NCBI RefSeq assembly: GCF_001997345.1
Contig: NZ_CP019606.1
Coordinates: 2,790,001 to 2,854,000 of the forward strand
Source: Tessaracoccus aquimaris
Lineage (GTDB): Bacteria; Actinomycetota; Actinomycetes; Propionibacteriales; Propionibacteriaceae
Direction: 5' to 3'
DNA length: 64,000 nucleotides
A program made the translations under genes and the position numbers. This document shows, piece after piece, positions 51,384-60,179 of this stretch. Each line of letters opens with the position of its first letter. The stretch's first letter is position 1. The notes under the pieces were generated by a model that saw only the letters and a list, made by a program, of their open reading frames with translations, was not told the origin of the DNA and made no database searches.

Positions 51384-52804
51384 GCGTCGGGGGCCTGCCG
51401 TCGCTGGCAGGCGCATTCGGCCAACTGGGGATCGTGCGCGACCCAGACGTGCTCTCGCCCCAGCGATCGGCTCCCGAGCGCCTGGCGGTGGTCGACATCG
51501 ACTGGCAGGTGATCCTTCCGATGCGCCGTGAGGCCGCCGAGCGGATCGCGGGGGCTGGCTCGTCGTGGCTGGCCTCGAGAGGGTCGCCGATGCCCGAGGG
51601 GGACCGGCGCGCCCAGGGTCGCGCGATCATCAGGTCGGTCGTACATGCGCGCGCCCAGAGCCTCGGGGAGAGCGGAGAGGCGCTGTGGCCGCTGGAGATG
51701 GAGGAGCGCTACGCCGACGCGGTCGAGAGCGCCATCTTCGGATACGGGAGGATGCAGCCGCTCTTCGAGATCCCGACCGCCGAGAACATCGAGATCAACG
51801 GCTACGACTCGGTCAGCGTGCAGTACCCGGACGGACGGAGGGTGTCGCACCCGCCGGTCGCCGACTCCGACGAGGAACTGGTCGAGGCCATCCGCTTCCT
51901 GGGCGAGACGGCCGACCCGCCCCGCCCGTTCGACGACCTCCACCCGACCATGACTCTCGCGCTCGGCGACCGGTTCCGACTGCACGCGATGGGCTTCGGC
52001 CTCACGTTCCGGCCGAGCGTTGTCATCCGTCAGCACCTCCTGACCGACGTGACGCTCGCCGACCTTGCCGAGGACGACATGTTGCCGCAGCGGCTCGCCC
52101 GGATGCTGCAGTCGGCGGTGCTCGCCCGCAAGTCGATCGTGATCTCCGGCGATCAGGGCGCAGGCAAGACCACGCTGCTGCGGGCGCTGATCTCCGCGAT
52201 CCACCCGAACGAGCGGTTCGGCACCCTCGAGACGGACTACGAACTCCTCACACACCTGCTCGCGAACCGTCGAAACGTGCTGGCGCTGCAGTCCCGGATC
52301 GGGATGGGCGAGATGTCCGGCGGCCACAGCGTCGGGTCGTACACGGTGGCCGACCTGATCCCCGAGGCGCTTCGGCAGAACCTGACCCGCCTGGTCGTCG
52401 GCGAGGTGCGCGGCGCAGAGGCCGGCGCGATGTTCGAAGCTATGCAGTCCGGGGCCGGAACGTTGTCGACGACGCATTCACACTCGGCGTCCTCGACGAT
52501 CGACCGACTGGCGGCCCGCGTCGCGCAGGGCCGGGTGATGAGCCTCGACGACGCCATGCGCCAGATCGCGCACCACATGGACTTCGTCGTCCACGTGACG
52601 CTCCAGGATGATGCCTGGCGCGGCGGGTTGCGCCGCCGGTTCGTCTCCGAGGTGCGTCAACTCACCGGCTCCATGGAGGCCGGGCGACCCACGACGCATC
52701 TCGTCTTCCGCGCGGCCACCGAGACGCGGCCCGAGCTGTATCAGCCTGAGGCGGAGATGGCGGCGGAGCTCGCCCAGTTCGAGAGGGCGGCGCAATGGGG
52801 CTGA
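51380..52804 (+). CDS. tadA: TadA/CpaF-type pilus assembly ATPase
   Basis: A 474-residue hexameric secretion ATPase of the VirB11/GspE superfamily that powers Tad pilus assembly. N-terminal domain (about 1-240) with FEIPTAENIEINGYD; Walker A SGDQGAGKTTLL (K263); Asp box and Walker B LVVGEVRGAEAGAMF; His box TTHSHSA. The ATG overlaps the tadZ stop (ATGA). Its own end overlaps tadB by 10 bp. Confidence 0.92.
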   Translation: MSVGGLPSLAGAFGQLGIVRDPDVLSPQRSAPERLAVVDIDWQVILPMRREAAERIAGAGSSWLASRGSPMPEGDRRAQGRAIIRSVVHARAQSLGESGEALWPLEMEERYADAVESAIFGYGRMQPLFEIPTAENIEINGYDSVSVQYPDGRRVSHPPVADSDEELVEAIRFLGETADPPRPFDDLHPTMTLALGDRFRLHAMGFGLTFRPSVVIRQHLLTDVTLADLAEDDMLPQRLARMLQSAVLARKSIVISGDQGAGKTTLLRALISAIHPNERFGTLETDYELLTHLLANRRNVLALQSRIGMGEMSGGHSVGSYTVADLIPEALRQNLTRLVVGEVRGAEAGAMFEAMQSGAGTLSTTHSHSASSTIDRLAARVAQGRVMSLDDAMRQIAHHMDFVVHVTLQDDAWRGGLRRRFVSEVRQLTGSMEAGRPTTHLVFRAATETRPELYQPEAEMAAELAQFERAAQWG

Positions 52805-53655
52805 GCATCGCGATCCTCTCCGGCTGCAGCGTCGGCCTCGGCGCGATCCTGCTCGTCGCGGGGATGATCCGCGCCGTCCCCGACTTATCCACACAACCAT
52901 CCACAACCCTGTGGACAAGGCTTCACCGACGGTGGGAAACCCTGTCGAGGGGTCGGCGCGCCTGGGTGCTCGGCGCGCTGCTGGCGGGTGTCCTCGTGGC
53001 GGTCGCCTCGGGCTGGCTGTTGGCCGCAATCCTGATCCCCGTCGTCTTCCTGGTTGTCCCGTGGCTGTTGAGCGCGCCGACCCACCGCGAGGTCGAGACG
53101 CTCGCCGGGCTCGACCGGTGGGTCAGGCTGCTCGGTGCCTCGCTCTCGTCGGGCAAGTCGATCCGCGATGCGATCTTCGCGACCCGACGGCAGGTGCCAG
53201 ACGTGTTGCAGGCGCCGGTGGCCAAGCTGTGCGCGCGCCTCGACCAGCGTTGGTCGCTTCGTGACGCGTTGTGGGCGATGGGCGACGAGATGGACTCCGC
53301 GGACGGAGACGCGGTGGTCGCGGCCCTCGCGATCGCCGGTACCCACGGCGGCGCAGGCGCCCGGGCGACGCTTGAGGCGCTCTCCGACACCATCCAACAC
53401 CGCCTCCGGGCACTCCGCGAGATCGCGGCCGAGCGCGCCAAGCCGCGCGCAGTGGTGCGTCAGGTCACTGTCATCACGCTCGTGGTCCTGATCGCGGCCC
53501 TCGTGCTCAACCCGACCTTCTTCGCCCCGTACGGCACGCCGATCGGGCAACTGTTGGCCGCGACCTTGGTGGCCGTCTACCTCGGCTGCCTCGCGATGCT
53601 GCGGCGGCGCACCGTCCCGCCGTCGACGCCAAGATTCCTTCGGAGCCCGTCATGA
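52795..53655 (+). CDS. tadB: TadB-like type II/IV secretion system F-domain protein
   Basis: A 286-residue membrane platform protein. Transmembrane helices near 5-27, 57-90 and at the C-terminus (225-270) flank a cytoplasmic T2SSF domain (about 97-220: LDRWVRLLGASLSSGKSIRDAI). It pairs with TadC. Near its 5' end (52885-52918) the coding sequence holds three DnaA-box-like nonamers. Overlaps tadA by 10 bp and tadC by 4 bp. Confidence 0.85.
   Translation: MGLSIAILSGCSVGLGAILLVAGMIRAVPDLSTQPSTTLWTRLHRRWETLSRGRRAWVLGALLAGVLVAVASGWLLAAILIPVVFLVVPWLLSAPTHREVETLAGLDRWVRLLGASLSSGKSIRDAIFATRRQVPDVLQAPVAKLCARLDQRWSLRDALWAMGDEMDSADGDAVVAALAIAGTHGGAGARATLEALSDTIQHRLRALREIAAERAKPRAVVRQVTVITLVVLIAALVLNPTFFAPYGTPIGQLLAATLVAVYLGCLAMLRRRTVPPSTPRFLRSPS
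52885..52918. promoter_or_regulatory. Cluster of DnaA-box-like sequences inside tadB
   Basis: TTATCCACA (52885-52893), CCATCCACA (52897-52905) and inverted TGTGGACAA (52910-52918) within 34 bp, encoding a poorly constrained cytoplasmic loop. Confidence 0.45.
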
Positions 53656-54536
53656 TCGGCCCAATGATCGCTCTGGGGATGCTGGTGGGGCTCGGCCTGT
53701 TCCTGGTTGTGCGGGGCTCGGTCGCCGCGCCGCTGCGACTCGGCGACGCGCTGGCCGTCCTGGAGCGCAGGCCACCGCTGCAGGTCGACCACGAGCAGGA
53801 GGACAGAGGCATCGAGCGCCTCAGCCAAGGGCTGCAACGCACCCTGCGGCTCCCCTTGACCGAGGCTCAGCAGCGGCTCCTGAAGCTTCAGGGCCGAAGC
53901 GTCGGCGACTTCTTCACGGAGAAGCTGGTCTGGACGCTCGCTGGTCTGCTCCTGCCGCTGCTGTGGGCGGTCGTGCAATTGGTGGCGGGCCAGCCGCCGA
54001 CGCTGACGCCGCTGTGGGTCGCCCTGGTGTGCGGTGCCGTCGGCTACTTCGTCGCGGATGTGCGTCTGCGGCGCGGGGCAGAGAGTCATCGGAAGTCCGC
54101 CATCGACGGAATCCACACGTTCTTCGACCTGGTGGTGCTGGAGCGCCTGGCGAACGCGTCCGCGCCACAGGCGGCCGCACATGCCGCGGCCGTCTCGGAG
54201 GCACCGCTGTTCCGCCGGATCTCAGCAGGCTTGGAGCGGGCACGCATGGAGCAGGTGCCGCCCTGGGACGAGCTGCGCGCGATCGCGGCCGAATGGCGCG
54301 TCCCTGAGTTGGCCGACTTCGCCGACGTGATGCAACTGGAGGAGCAGGGCGCCGGCCTCGCGGAGGTGCTTCAGGCGCGCGTCAGGGAGTTGCGCGATGC
54401 CCACCTGAACCGGCAAAAGGCCGACGCGCAGGCGGCGAGCGAGTCGCTGTCGCTCTGGATGACCATCCCCGCCCTCCTTCTCGGGGTCGCCCTGCTCGCA
54501 CCAGCACTCCTGACGCTGCTGGGAAGCGGGCGGTGA
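53652..54536 (+). CDS. tadC: TadC-like type II/IV secretion system F-domain protein
   Basis: A 294-residue partner of TadB. N-terminal helix (about 3-20), two helices near 98-137, cytoplasmic T2SSF domain (about 150-260: GIHTFFDLVVLERLANASAPQ, partly quoted) and a C-terminal helix IPALLLGVALLAPALLTLLG. The start overlaps the tadB stop by 4 bp. The pilin gene follows after 84 bp. Confidence 0.87.
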   Translation: MIGPMIALGMLVGLGLFLVVRGSVAAPLRLGDALAVLERRPPLQVDHEQEDRGIERLSQGLQRTLRLPLTEAQQRLLKLQGRSVGDFFTEKLVWTLAGLLLPLLWAVVQLVAGQPPTLTPLWVALVCGAVGYFVADVRLRRGAESHRKSAIDGIHTFFDLVVLERLANASAPQAAAHAAAVSEAPLFRRISAGLERARMEQVPPWDELRAIAAEWRVPELADFADVMQLEEQGAGLAEVLQARVRELRDAHLNRQKADAQAASESLSLWMTIPALLLGVALLAPALLTLLGSGR

Positions 54537-54538
54537 CC

Positions 54539-54572
54539 TGTGGACAGCAGCCAACGCCTCACCTGTGGACAA
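54539..54572. promoter_or_regulatory. DnaA-box-like sequences before the pilin gene
   Basis: TGTGGACAG (54539-54547) and TGTGGACAA (54564-54572), both inverse orientation, in the only real gap of the Tad operon, where a pilin-specific promoter would lie. Confidence 0.4.
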
Positions 54573-54620
54573 CTGAAAACCGGACGGACCGTCCGCCAAG
54601 AAGAACTCGTAGGAGGAACC

Positions 54621-54806
54621 ATGTCGACCATCCACCAGGCCATCGGCCTCATCGTCCACCTCACCCGCGGCGCCCCACCCGAGCGCGATGAGCGGGGGCT
54701 GTCGCAGAGCACCGAGAACGCGATCCTGCTCGCCGGGGCGGCCGCGATCGCCATCATCATCATCACGGCCATCACCGCCTACGTGACGAAGAACCTGCCC
54801 AAGTGA
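54621..54806 (+). CDS. flp: Flp/Tad-type pilin
   Basis: A 61-residue prepilin. Polar leader, then RDERG followed by LSQSTENAILLAGAAAIAII, giving a processing site after Gly with Glu at about +5 of the mature chain, and a single hydrophobic helix (about 33-53) that would pack in the pilus core. Short C-terminal VTKNLPK. AGGAGGAACC precedes the ATG, the strongest ribosome site of the locus, as expected for the major subunit. No prepilin peptidase or TadE/F minor pilin gene lies in this window. Confidence 0.75.
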   Translation: MSTIHQAIGLIVHLTRGAPPERDERGLSQSTENAILLAGAAAIAIIIITAITAYVTKNLPK

Positions 54807-54821
54807 CATGAGCGGGCAGGC

Positions 54822-57568
54822 GTGCGGCAGGGGCGTGCCGTGAGGTGGGCGAGGGCGGCCGGGGCGGCCGCGCTGCTGCTCGCCGTCGTCGTCGGGGCTC
54901 CGGTGCTCCTCCTCCAGTGGGGCTCGCCCGGGGCTCTGTTGGCCGTCGACTGGGCCGTCGTCCTGTCGCGCCCTGCCGACCCGCGGCTGATCCTCGGGCT
55001 GCTCAGCGTCGTTGGCTGGGTCGCCTGGTTGGTCCTGACGCTGACGATCGCGTTCGAGGTGCTTGCGGTCGCCTCACGCCACCGGATCCGCCTCGCGCTG
55101 CCCGGCACCGCTTGGCTCCGTCCCGCGATGGGGGCGCTGGTGGCGGCGGCGCTCGCGGTGCCCACCGTCGCTCAGGCCTCGCCGCCGGAGCCCGGTCAGC
55201 CCACACCTGCACCGACGGCCACGGCAACGGCAACGGCAACGGTCCGGTCCGATGCCACAGATGGAGATGCCGGGACGCCGGCAGCGCAGCAAGCCTCCCG
55301 GCCCTACCAGGTCCGCCCGGGCGACGAGTTGTGGACCGTCGCGGAGGAGCAACTCGGCTCGGGCGAGAGGTGGAGGGAGATCGTCGCCCTCAACCCCGAC
55401 ATCGACGACTCCCTCAAGGTTCGCCCAGGGCAGAGCCTTCGCCTGCCGTCTGCCGTCGCCACGCCCACCGACGCAGGCGCCATGGTCGTGGTCGTGCAGC
55501 GCGGAGACTCCCTCTGGTCAATCGCCGAGCGCGTCCTCGGGGACGGCGAGAGGTGGCGGGAGATCTTCGACCTCAATCGGGATCAGATCGCCGACCCGGA
55601 CGAGATCGACATCGGTTGGGCCTTGACGCTCCCGTCCGTGTCCGAGCCGGCCCAGGCGCCGCCGCGGCCGTCTTCGGCAGGGGCGCGCGGCGAGGCCGAC
55701 GCCGCTGGGGTCGTCGGGAGTGCCGCGGTCCGTCCCGGGCTGCCGACGCCTCCACCGGTCCCGCCACGCGACGCGGAGCGCCCATCGGAACTCGGGGCCG
55801 AGCCGGTCGTGACCACCGAGCCCGCAGCCGAACCCATCGTGACCACCCAGCGCGGAACCGAACCCGTCCAGACCGCCGAGACCACCCAGCGCGGAGCCGA
55901 GCCGGTCGAGACCACCCAGCGCGGCGTCGACCCCGCGGTCGCACTGGGCGCGCTCGGGTCGCTGCTCGCCGTTGGGGTCCTCGGGGGCCTCGCGGCCCGG
56001 CGTCGCGCCCAACTCCATGCCCGCCCGGTTGGCCGCAGGCTCTCCCCGGTGACGCCACAGGTCTCGCGCCTGTGGGCGGCCCTCTCCCGCGAGGTAGCGC
56101 CGACACCCGCCGAGGACGGCCGAGCGCCCACCGACGTGCTCTTCGGCTGGGATGCCGAGGGTGCCGAGGTGTGGCTCGACCTTGAGCAGAACGGCGCGAC
56201 GGTCCTCACCGGCGCCGAATCGGCCGGCAGTTTGGCCGCGGCGCTGACCAGCCTGAGTTCGGCCCCCTGGAGTCAGCCCGTCGATGTGGTGTGCGTCGGA
56301 GGCGACTGGCCAGAGGCGGTCGACGAGCCACGCATCGAGGAAGAGCCCGACAAGGAAGCCGCTCTGGTCCGGCTCACCAGGCTGTGCTCCGCTCGCCGAG
56401 TTGCGCTCCGCGAGCAATCCTTGGAGGCGGTCCGATCAAATGCCGACCTTGCCCCGCAGTGGGCGCCGACCGTCTTCGTCTTCGAGGCGCCGCTCAGCGC
56501 TGCGGACCTGGACCGGGTCGCGGACGCACTCGCTCTCGGGCGGGTGGGCGTCGGCGTGCTGGCCCTCACCGAGGCGGCCCCGCACATCGATGCGGCCCAC
56601 CTCGACATCGGCGCGGAGTCCGGCACCTTCGCCGGCCGCGCCTTCACCCCGCAACTGATCGCCGCCCCGGCCCGCCGGGCGCTCATCGACCTGTTCCTCG
56701 CGACCGGATCGCCGTCCACCGAGCCGGCCCCTGGTGGCAGGACACCGACGACCTGCCCCCCAACGTCCTCCCGCTCCCCCGCTTCGCGGCCCACGCTCAG
56801 GAGCAACCCATGCCCGACCCGCCCGAAGACAACGACCACCCCACCCTGCTGTTGCTGGGCGAGGTTGCGCTCCGTGACCCCGCCGGGGCCACGCCCAACC
56901 GGGCGCTCTCCCAATGCATGGAGTACTGCGCCTGGCTGCTGACCCACGCGGGGGCGACCGCGTCCGAGATGGTGTCGTCCCTCCTCGTTGCCGAGACGAC
57001 CCGGCGGTCGAACATGAGCAGGCTGCGGTCCTGGCTCGGCAGCGCTCCCGACGGCGACGCCTACCTGCCGGATGCCTACTCAGGCCGGATCCGACTCGAT
57101 CCGAGGGTCACGTCCGACTGGGAGCGGTTCGAGGCCCTCCTCGCGGGTGGCGTAAACCTCGCGTCGACCGCGGCCATCCGCCAAGCCCTGCGACTGGTGC
57201 GCGGCGAGCCGCTCGGCCCACTGGCATTCCAGTGGCACTGGGCCGAGACGATGCGCGCCGACATGGTCGCGATGATCGTCGATGCGGCGAGCGTGCTTGC
57301 CGACCGGGCGATCGATCAGCGGGACCCCGACCTGGCGCTCTGGGCCGTGGCCCGTGGCCGCCTCGCGGCGCCGGAGGACGACGAACTGAGCGTTCGGGAA
57401 ATCCACGCCCTCGCAATCGCAGGCCGGCGCTCCGATCTGGAACGCGCAGTCGTCGCTTTGAACCGCACCGTCCGGGCGACCAACAGAGACCTGCCGCAGA
57501 ACCTCGCGCGCCGCGTCCAGTTGGCCATCCACCTGTCGGCTCCTAGACCCAGCGCCGAGGCCGAATGA
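54822..57568 (+). pseudogene. LysM-repeat membrane protein with C-terminal BTAD-like domain, frameshifted
   Basis: About 915 residues if the frame is restored. First frame (54822-56731): two N-terminal helix pairs (about 7-80), helix near 98-115, LysM repeats at about 162-210 and 222-272 (YQVRPGDELWTVAEEQLG, VVQRGDSLWSIAERVLG), a linker with TTQRGAEPV repeats, a helix near 376-394, and an alpha/beta domain. The frame then reads out-of-frame Pro/Thr/Ser/Arg to a stop at 56942. The other frame resumes at 56732 (WWQDTDDLPPNVLPLPR) with a BTAD-like helical domain (LSQCMEYCAWLL, IRQALRLVRGEPLG). One C missing from the C4 run at 56728-56731 explains the break. GTG starts at 54822 or 54840. Confidence 0.75.
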
Positions 57569-57751
57569 CGACGTTCCTCGCCGGTCGACCGGCATCTGCC
57601 GCGAGGCTTGGCGCCGATGACCGCCACCGCCGGACGCTCGGTCATCGGGCACAGGCGGGCGGGGCGCGCGCATGCGCCGGCGGGCGACGCCTCGCCCCTT
57701 CACCGAACCGCCGTTGGAGCTGGGAAGGCCATGAGTTCCGTCGGCGCTGGC

Positions 57752-59034
57752 CTATGTGTCGGCCATGGCGCGCGTCGCGGCCCGCTCGTGCGCCTTGGCG
57801 TGTGCGACCCAGCCCGCCTCGGCCGGGATGCTGCGGAGGCTCGGGGTAAGGATCGCCAACACGGCAGCCGCCAGCGTGATGACCGCAGACCCGAGTAGCG
57901 TCCATCCCCGCCCCACCAGGTTCAGCCCGAAGCCGGCGAACAGCGGCGCCAGCGGCATCGCCCCCATCGCGAAGACGGAAAGGGCCGAGGTCGCGCGCCC
58001 GATCAGGTGGGAAGGCGTCGCAACCATGAAGTAGCCGAGCAGCGCGGCGTTCAGCGCTGGGCCGCCCATGATCCCGACCGCCATCACGACGGCGACTCCC
58101 CAAGGCCCCTCGATCAGCGGCAGCAGCGCTGTCGCGACGGTGATCAGTACAAGCCCGCCGATGCCGAGCCAGCCTGCCCGGACCCGCGGCACCAGGATCG
58201 GCGCGAGCGCCGCCCCAGCAGCATGCCGACGCCGAGGCCGCCCGAGACAAGCCCGATCGTCGCGGGCGAGGACCCCGCCTGCTGCAGCGAGTAGATGATC
58301 GTGATGATCGAGGCGTTGAAGCCGAGGTTGACGAGCGTGCTGACGACGAGTGATCCCTTCAGGTCCGGGCGCGAGAACACCCATCGGAACCCGTCCGAGA
58401 GTTCGCGCAGGAAGCGAGAATCGGGCGCGCGCTCCGGGGCGACGAACGGGGCAACCCTTCGGCTCAGCACCGACGCGGACGCCGCGGCCACCGCCTGGCA
58501 GAGGATCATGGCCACACCCACGACCGGCGCGCCGATGCCGAGCAGCAGCCCTCCGAGCGGCGCCCCACCGAGGCCGATGACCGCGTCGCGGCCCTGGTTG
58601 GCGGCCTGTGCCCTGCCGAGGGCCGAGTCGGGCACGACGTCCTTCAGCGCCGCCTGGTTCGGGGCCCCGAAGAGGCCGTTGCGCACCGCGAAACCGACGT
58701 TGAGCGCGAGCAGGGTCGAGAACGTCAGCCACTGCCCCACCGTCAGCGCCGTGAACACGGCCGCCAGGAGCAGCCCGACCAGCGCCCCAAGCACCATCAG
58801 CAGCACCCGGCTGTGGCGGTCGGCCAGCACGCCGCCGACCAACGACGCGACGACCCTGACGGCCAGCCCGACACCACCGATGATGCCGGCGAGGGCCGGG
58901 TCGTCGGTGACCATCAGCGCAAGCAGTGGAATGACGAAGCCCACGAGCGCGCTGGTGAGCTCGAACGCCGTGTCGCTGACCAGCCACAGCGGATAGCCAC
59001 CGCGCCACACGCTCTGCCTTGGATTCTGACTCAT
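57752..59034 (-). pseudogene. MFS transporter, broken by a one-base deletion in a G-run
   Basis: A drug-exporter-like MFS protein of 427 residues if repaired. From ATG 59034 the frame gives helices 1-7 (VLADRHSRVLLMVLGALVG at loop 2-3) to GGLGVGMLLG, then switches to Arg-rich nonsense. The continuation AALAPILVPRVRAGWLGIGG to the stop at 57752 is in another frame. The join is the C4 run (plus strand) at 58213-58216; one extra base restores GMLLGAALAPIL. Divergent from an ArsR-family gene with a strong palindrome between, so it is probably the regulator's target. Either a recent lesion or a sequence error. Confidence 0.8.
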
Positions 59035-59050
59035 GCGCTCAGACTAAATC

Positions 59051-59080
59051 CGCAAATCTTCTTGCGCAAGTAGATTTGCG
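59051..59080. promoter_or_regulatory. Operator between the MFS and ArsR genes
   Basis: CGCAAATCT-N12-AGATTTGCG, a perfect 9-bp inverted repeat, with TTGCGCAA centred in the spacer. It overlaps both divergent promoters; the ArsR gene's TATCCT -10 begins at 59103. Confidence 0.65.
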
Positions 59081-59114
59081 CAATTAATCCTGGGCTTCTG
59101 GATATCCTTGGGGC

Positions 59115-59684
59115 ATGGCCACGAAGAAGTCCTTGCCAGCGCCGACCATGTCGACCGAGGTGCTGAAGGCGCTCGCCAATCCCCTGCGTCACCAGGTGTG
59201 GCGAGAGGTGTCCCGGCTGCGTTTCGCGCGGGCCGCCGACCTGGCCGACCGCCTGGAGGTCCCCGCGAACACTCTCAGCTTCCACTTGCGCGTGCTCGCC
59301 GACGCCGGCCTGATCGAGGAGGCCCCCGAGAGGGCACGCGATCGGCGCGACCGCGTCTGGAAGCCGACCTCAGGGCAACTCTCCCTGGGCTCGCCCGAAG
59401 ATCCGGTCGCCGATATCGCGCTGGGCAACGCAGTGCTTGCCACGTCCGTCGCGGGGACACAGGACCAACTGGCACGCGTCGCGAAGTGGGCATCGTCCTT
59501 CGTGACCGGCGAGGACCCCGTCGAGCGAGGGACGCTCGCCGAGACTCGACTGCGACTGACGCGCGAGCGTCACCATGACCTGATCGAGGAACTCCACGAG
59601 GTGATCGCCCGCTACCGCGACGATTCGAGCGATGACGACCTGAGCTGGACCCTGACGATCCTCAGCGCCAGCGAGGAGATCTAG
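59115..59684 (+). CDS. ArsR-family winged-helix transcriptional regulator
   Basis: A 189-residue repressor. Winged helix at about 15-85: LKALANPLRHQVWREVSRL, then ADRLEVPANTLSFHLRVLADAGLIEE (recognition helix NTLSFHLRVL). No metal-binding Cys, so it likely senses an organic ligand or state. The ~100-residue C-terminal helical domain is as in ArsR-type drug regulators (GntR-independent). Leaderless: TATCCT lies 6 nt before the ATG. Predicted to repress the divergent MFS gene and itself. Confidence 0.87.
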   Translation: MATKKSLPAPTMSTEVLKALANPLRHQVWREVSRLRFARAADLADRLEVPANTLSFHLRVLADAGLIEEAPERARDRRDRVWKPTSGQLSLGSPEDPVADIALGNAVLATSVAGTQDQLARVAKWASSFVTGEDPVERGTLAETRLRLTRERHHDLIEELHEVIARYRDDSSDDDLSWTLTILSASEEI

Positions 59685-59750
59685 CACCCCCACCCGACTG
59701 GCGGGCCAATCGTCCGAGCCGACACCAACGGTGCTCGGGTCGACTCAGCC

Positions 59751-59831
59751 TTGAGCATGTTCGGCTGCTCGTTGCGTTCCGCGCCCTGGTTGAACGTTCA
59801 AATCACAAACGAGTTACCAAACATGCTCAAC
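59751..59831. repeat. TTGAGCA dispersed palindromic repeat, copy B (81 bp)
   Basis: Ends TTGAGCATGTTCGG and CCAAACATGCTCAA-like TACCAAACATGCTCAAC are inverted over at least 8 bp; centre TTGAACGTTCAA is a perfect palindrome. Similarity with copy C continues about 30 bp past the right end (CAGACCCGC...CCGATCGAC). Confidence 0.75.
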
Positions 59832-59971
59832 GTCAGACCCGCACCACGCTCCGGCGACCGATCGACAACCTGCTCACTGGCTCCGCGGACTCCGCAACGG
59901 GACCGGGTCCGGAACCACTCCCGTCGCGACAACGAGGTCTTGGCCCAACCGACTAGGCGGACAGGCTGGGC

Positions 59972-60173
59972 GTCGTCGGGTTCGACGACCTGGTATTCAG
60001 GCCTGCCTGCAACCACGTTGTCGACGATCCGGCAGGACTTCCCGCGGATCGGCACCGAACTGGTCCACCTGGTGATCGACCAGATTCGCGGCTCGTACAA
60101 CTCGTCCAAGTCACGGATCATCATCCCGACGGAGTTCGTGCCTCGGGGCACGACCGCACCGCCACGCACCTAG
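59972..60173 (+). pseudogene. C-terminal remnant of a LacI-family regulator
   Basis: VVGFDDL at 59972-59992, the signature of LacI-family effector domains, is followed in a shifted frame by YSGLPATTLSTIRQDFPRIG and IIIPTEFVPRGTTAPP to a TAG at 60173. That is the normal LacI C-terminus (x-TT-x-x-x-TIRQ...-PTE-x-V-x-RG-S/T). The DNA-binding domain and most of the effector domain are absent, and a stop precedes VVGFDD in frame. The surrounding 59832-59971 shows nothing recognisable. Confidence 0.7.
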
Positions 60174-60179
60174 GGCGCA

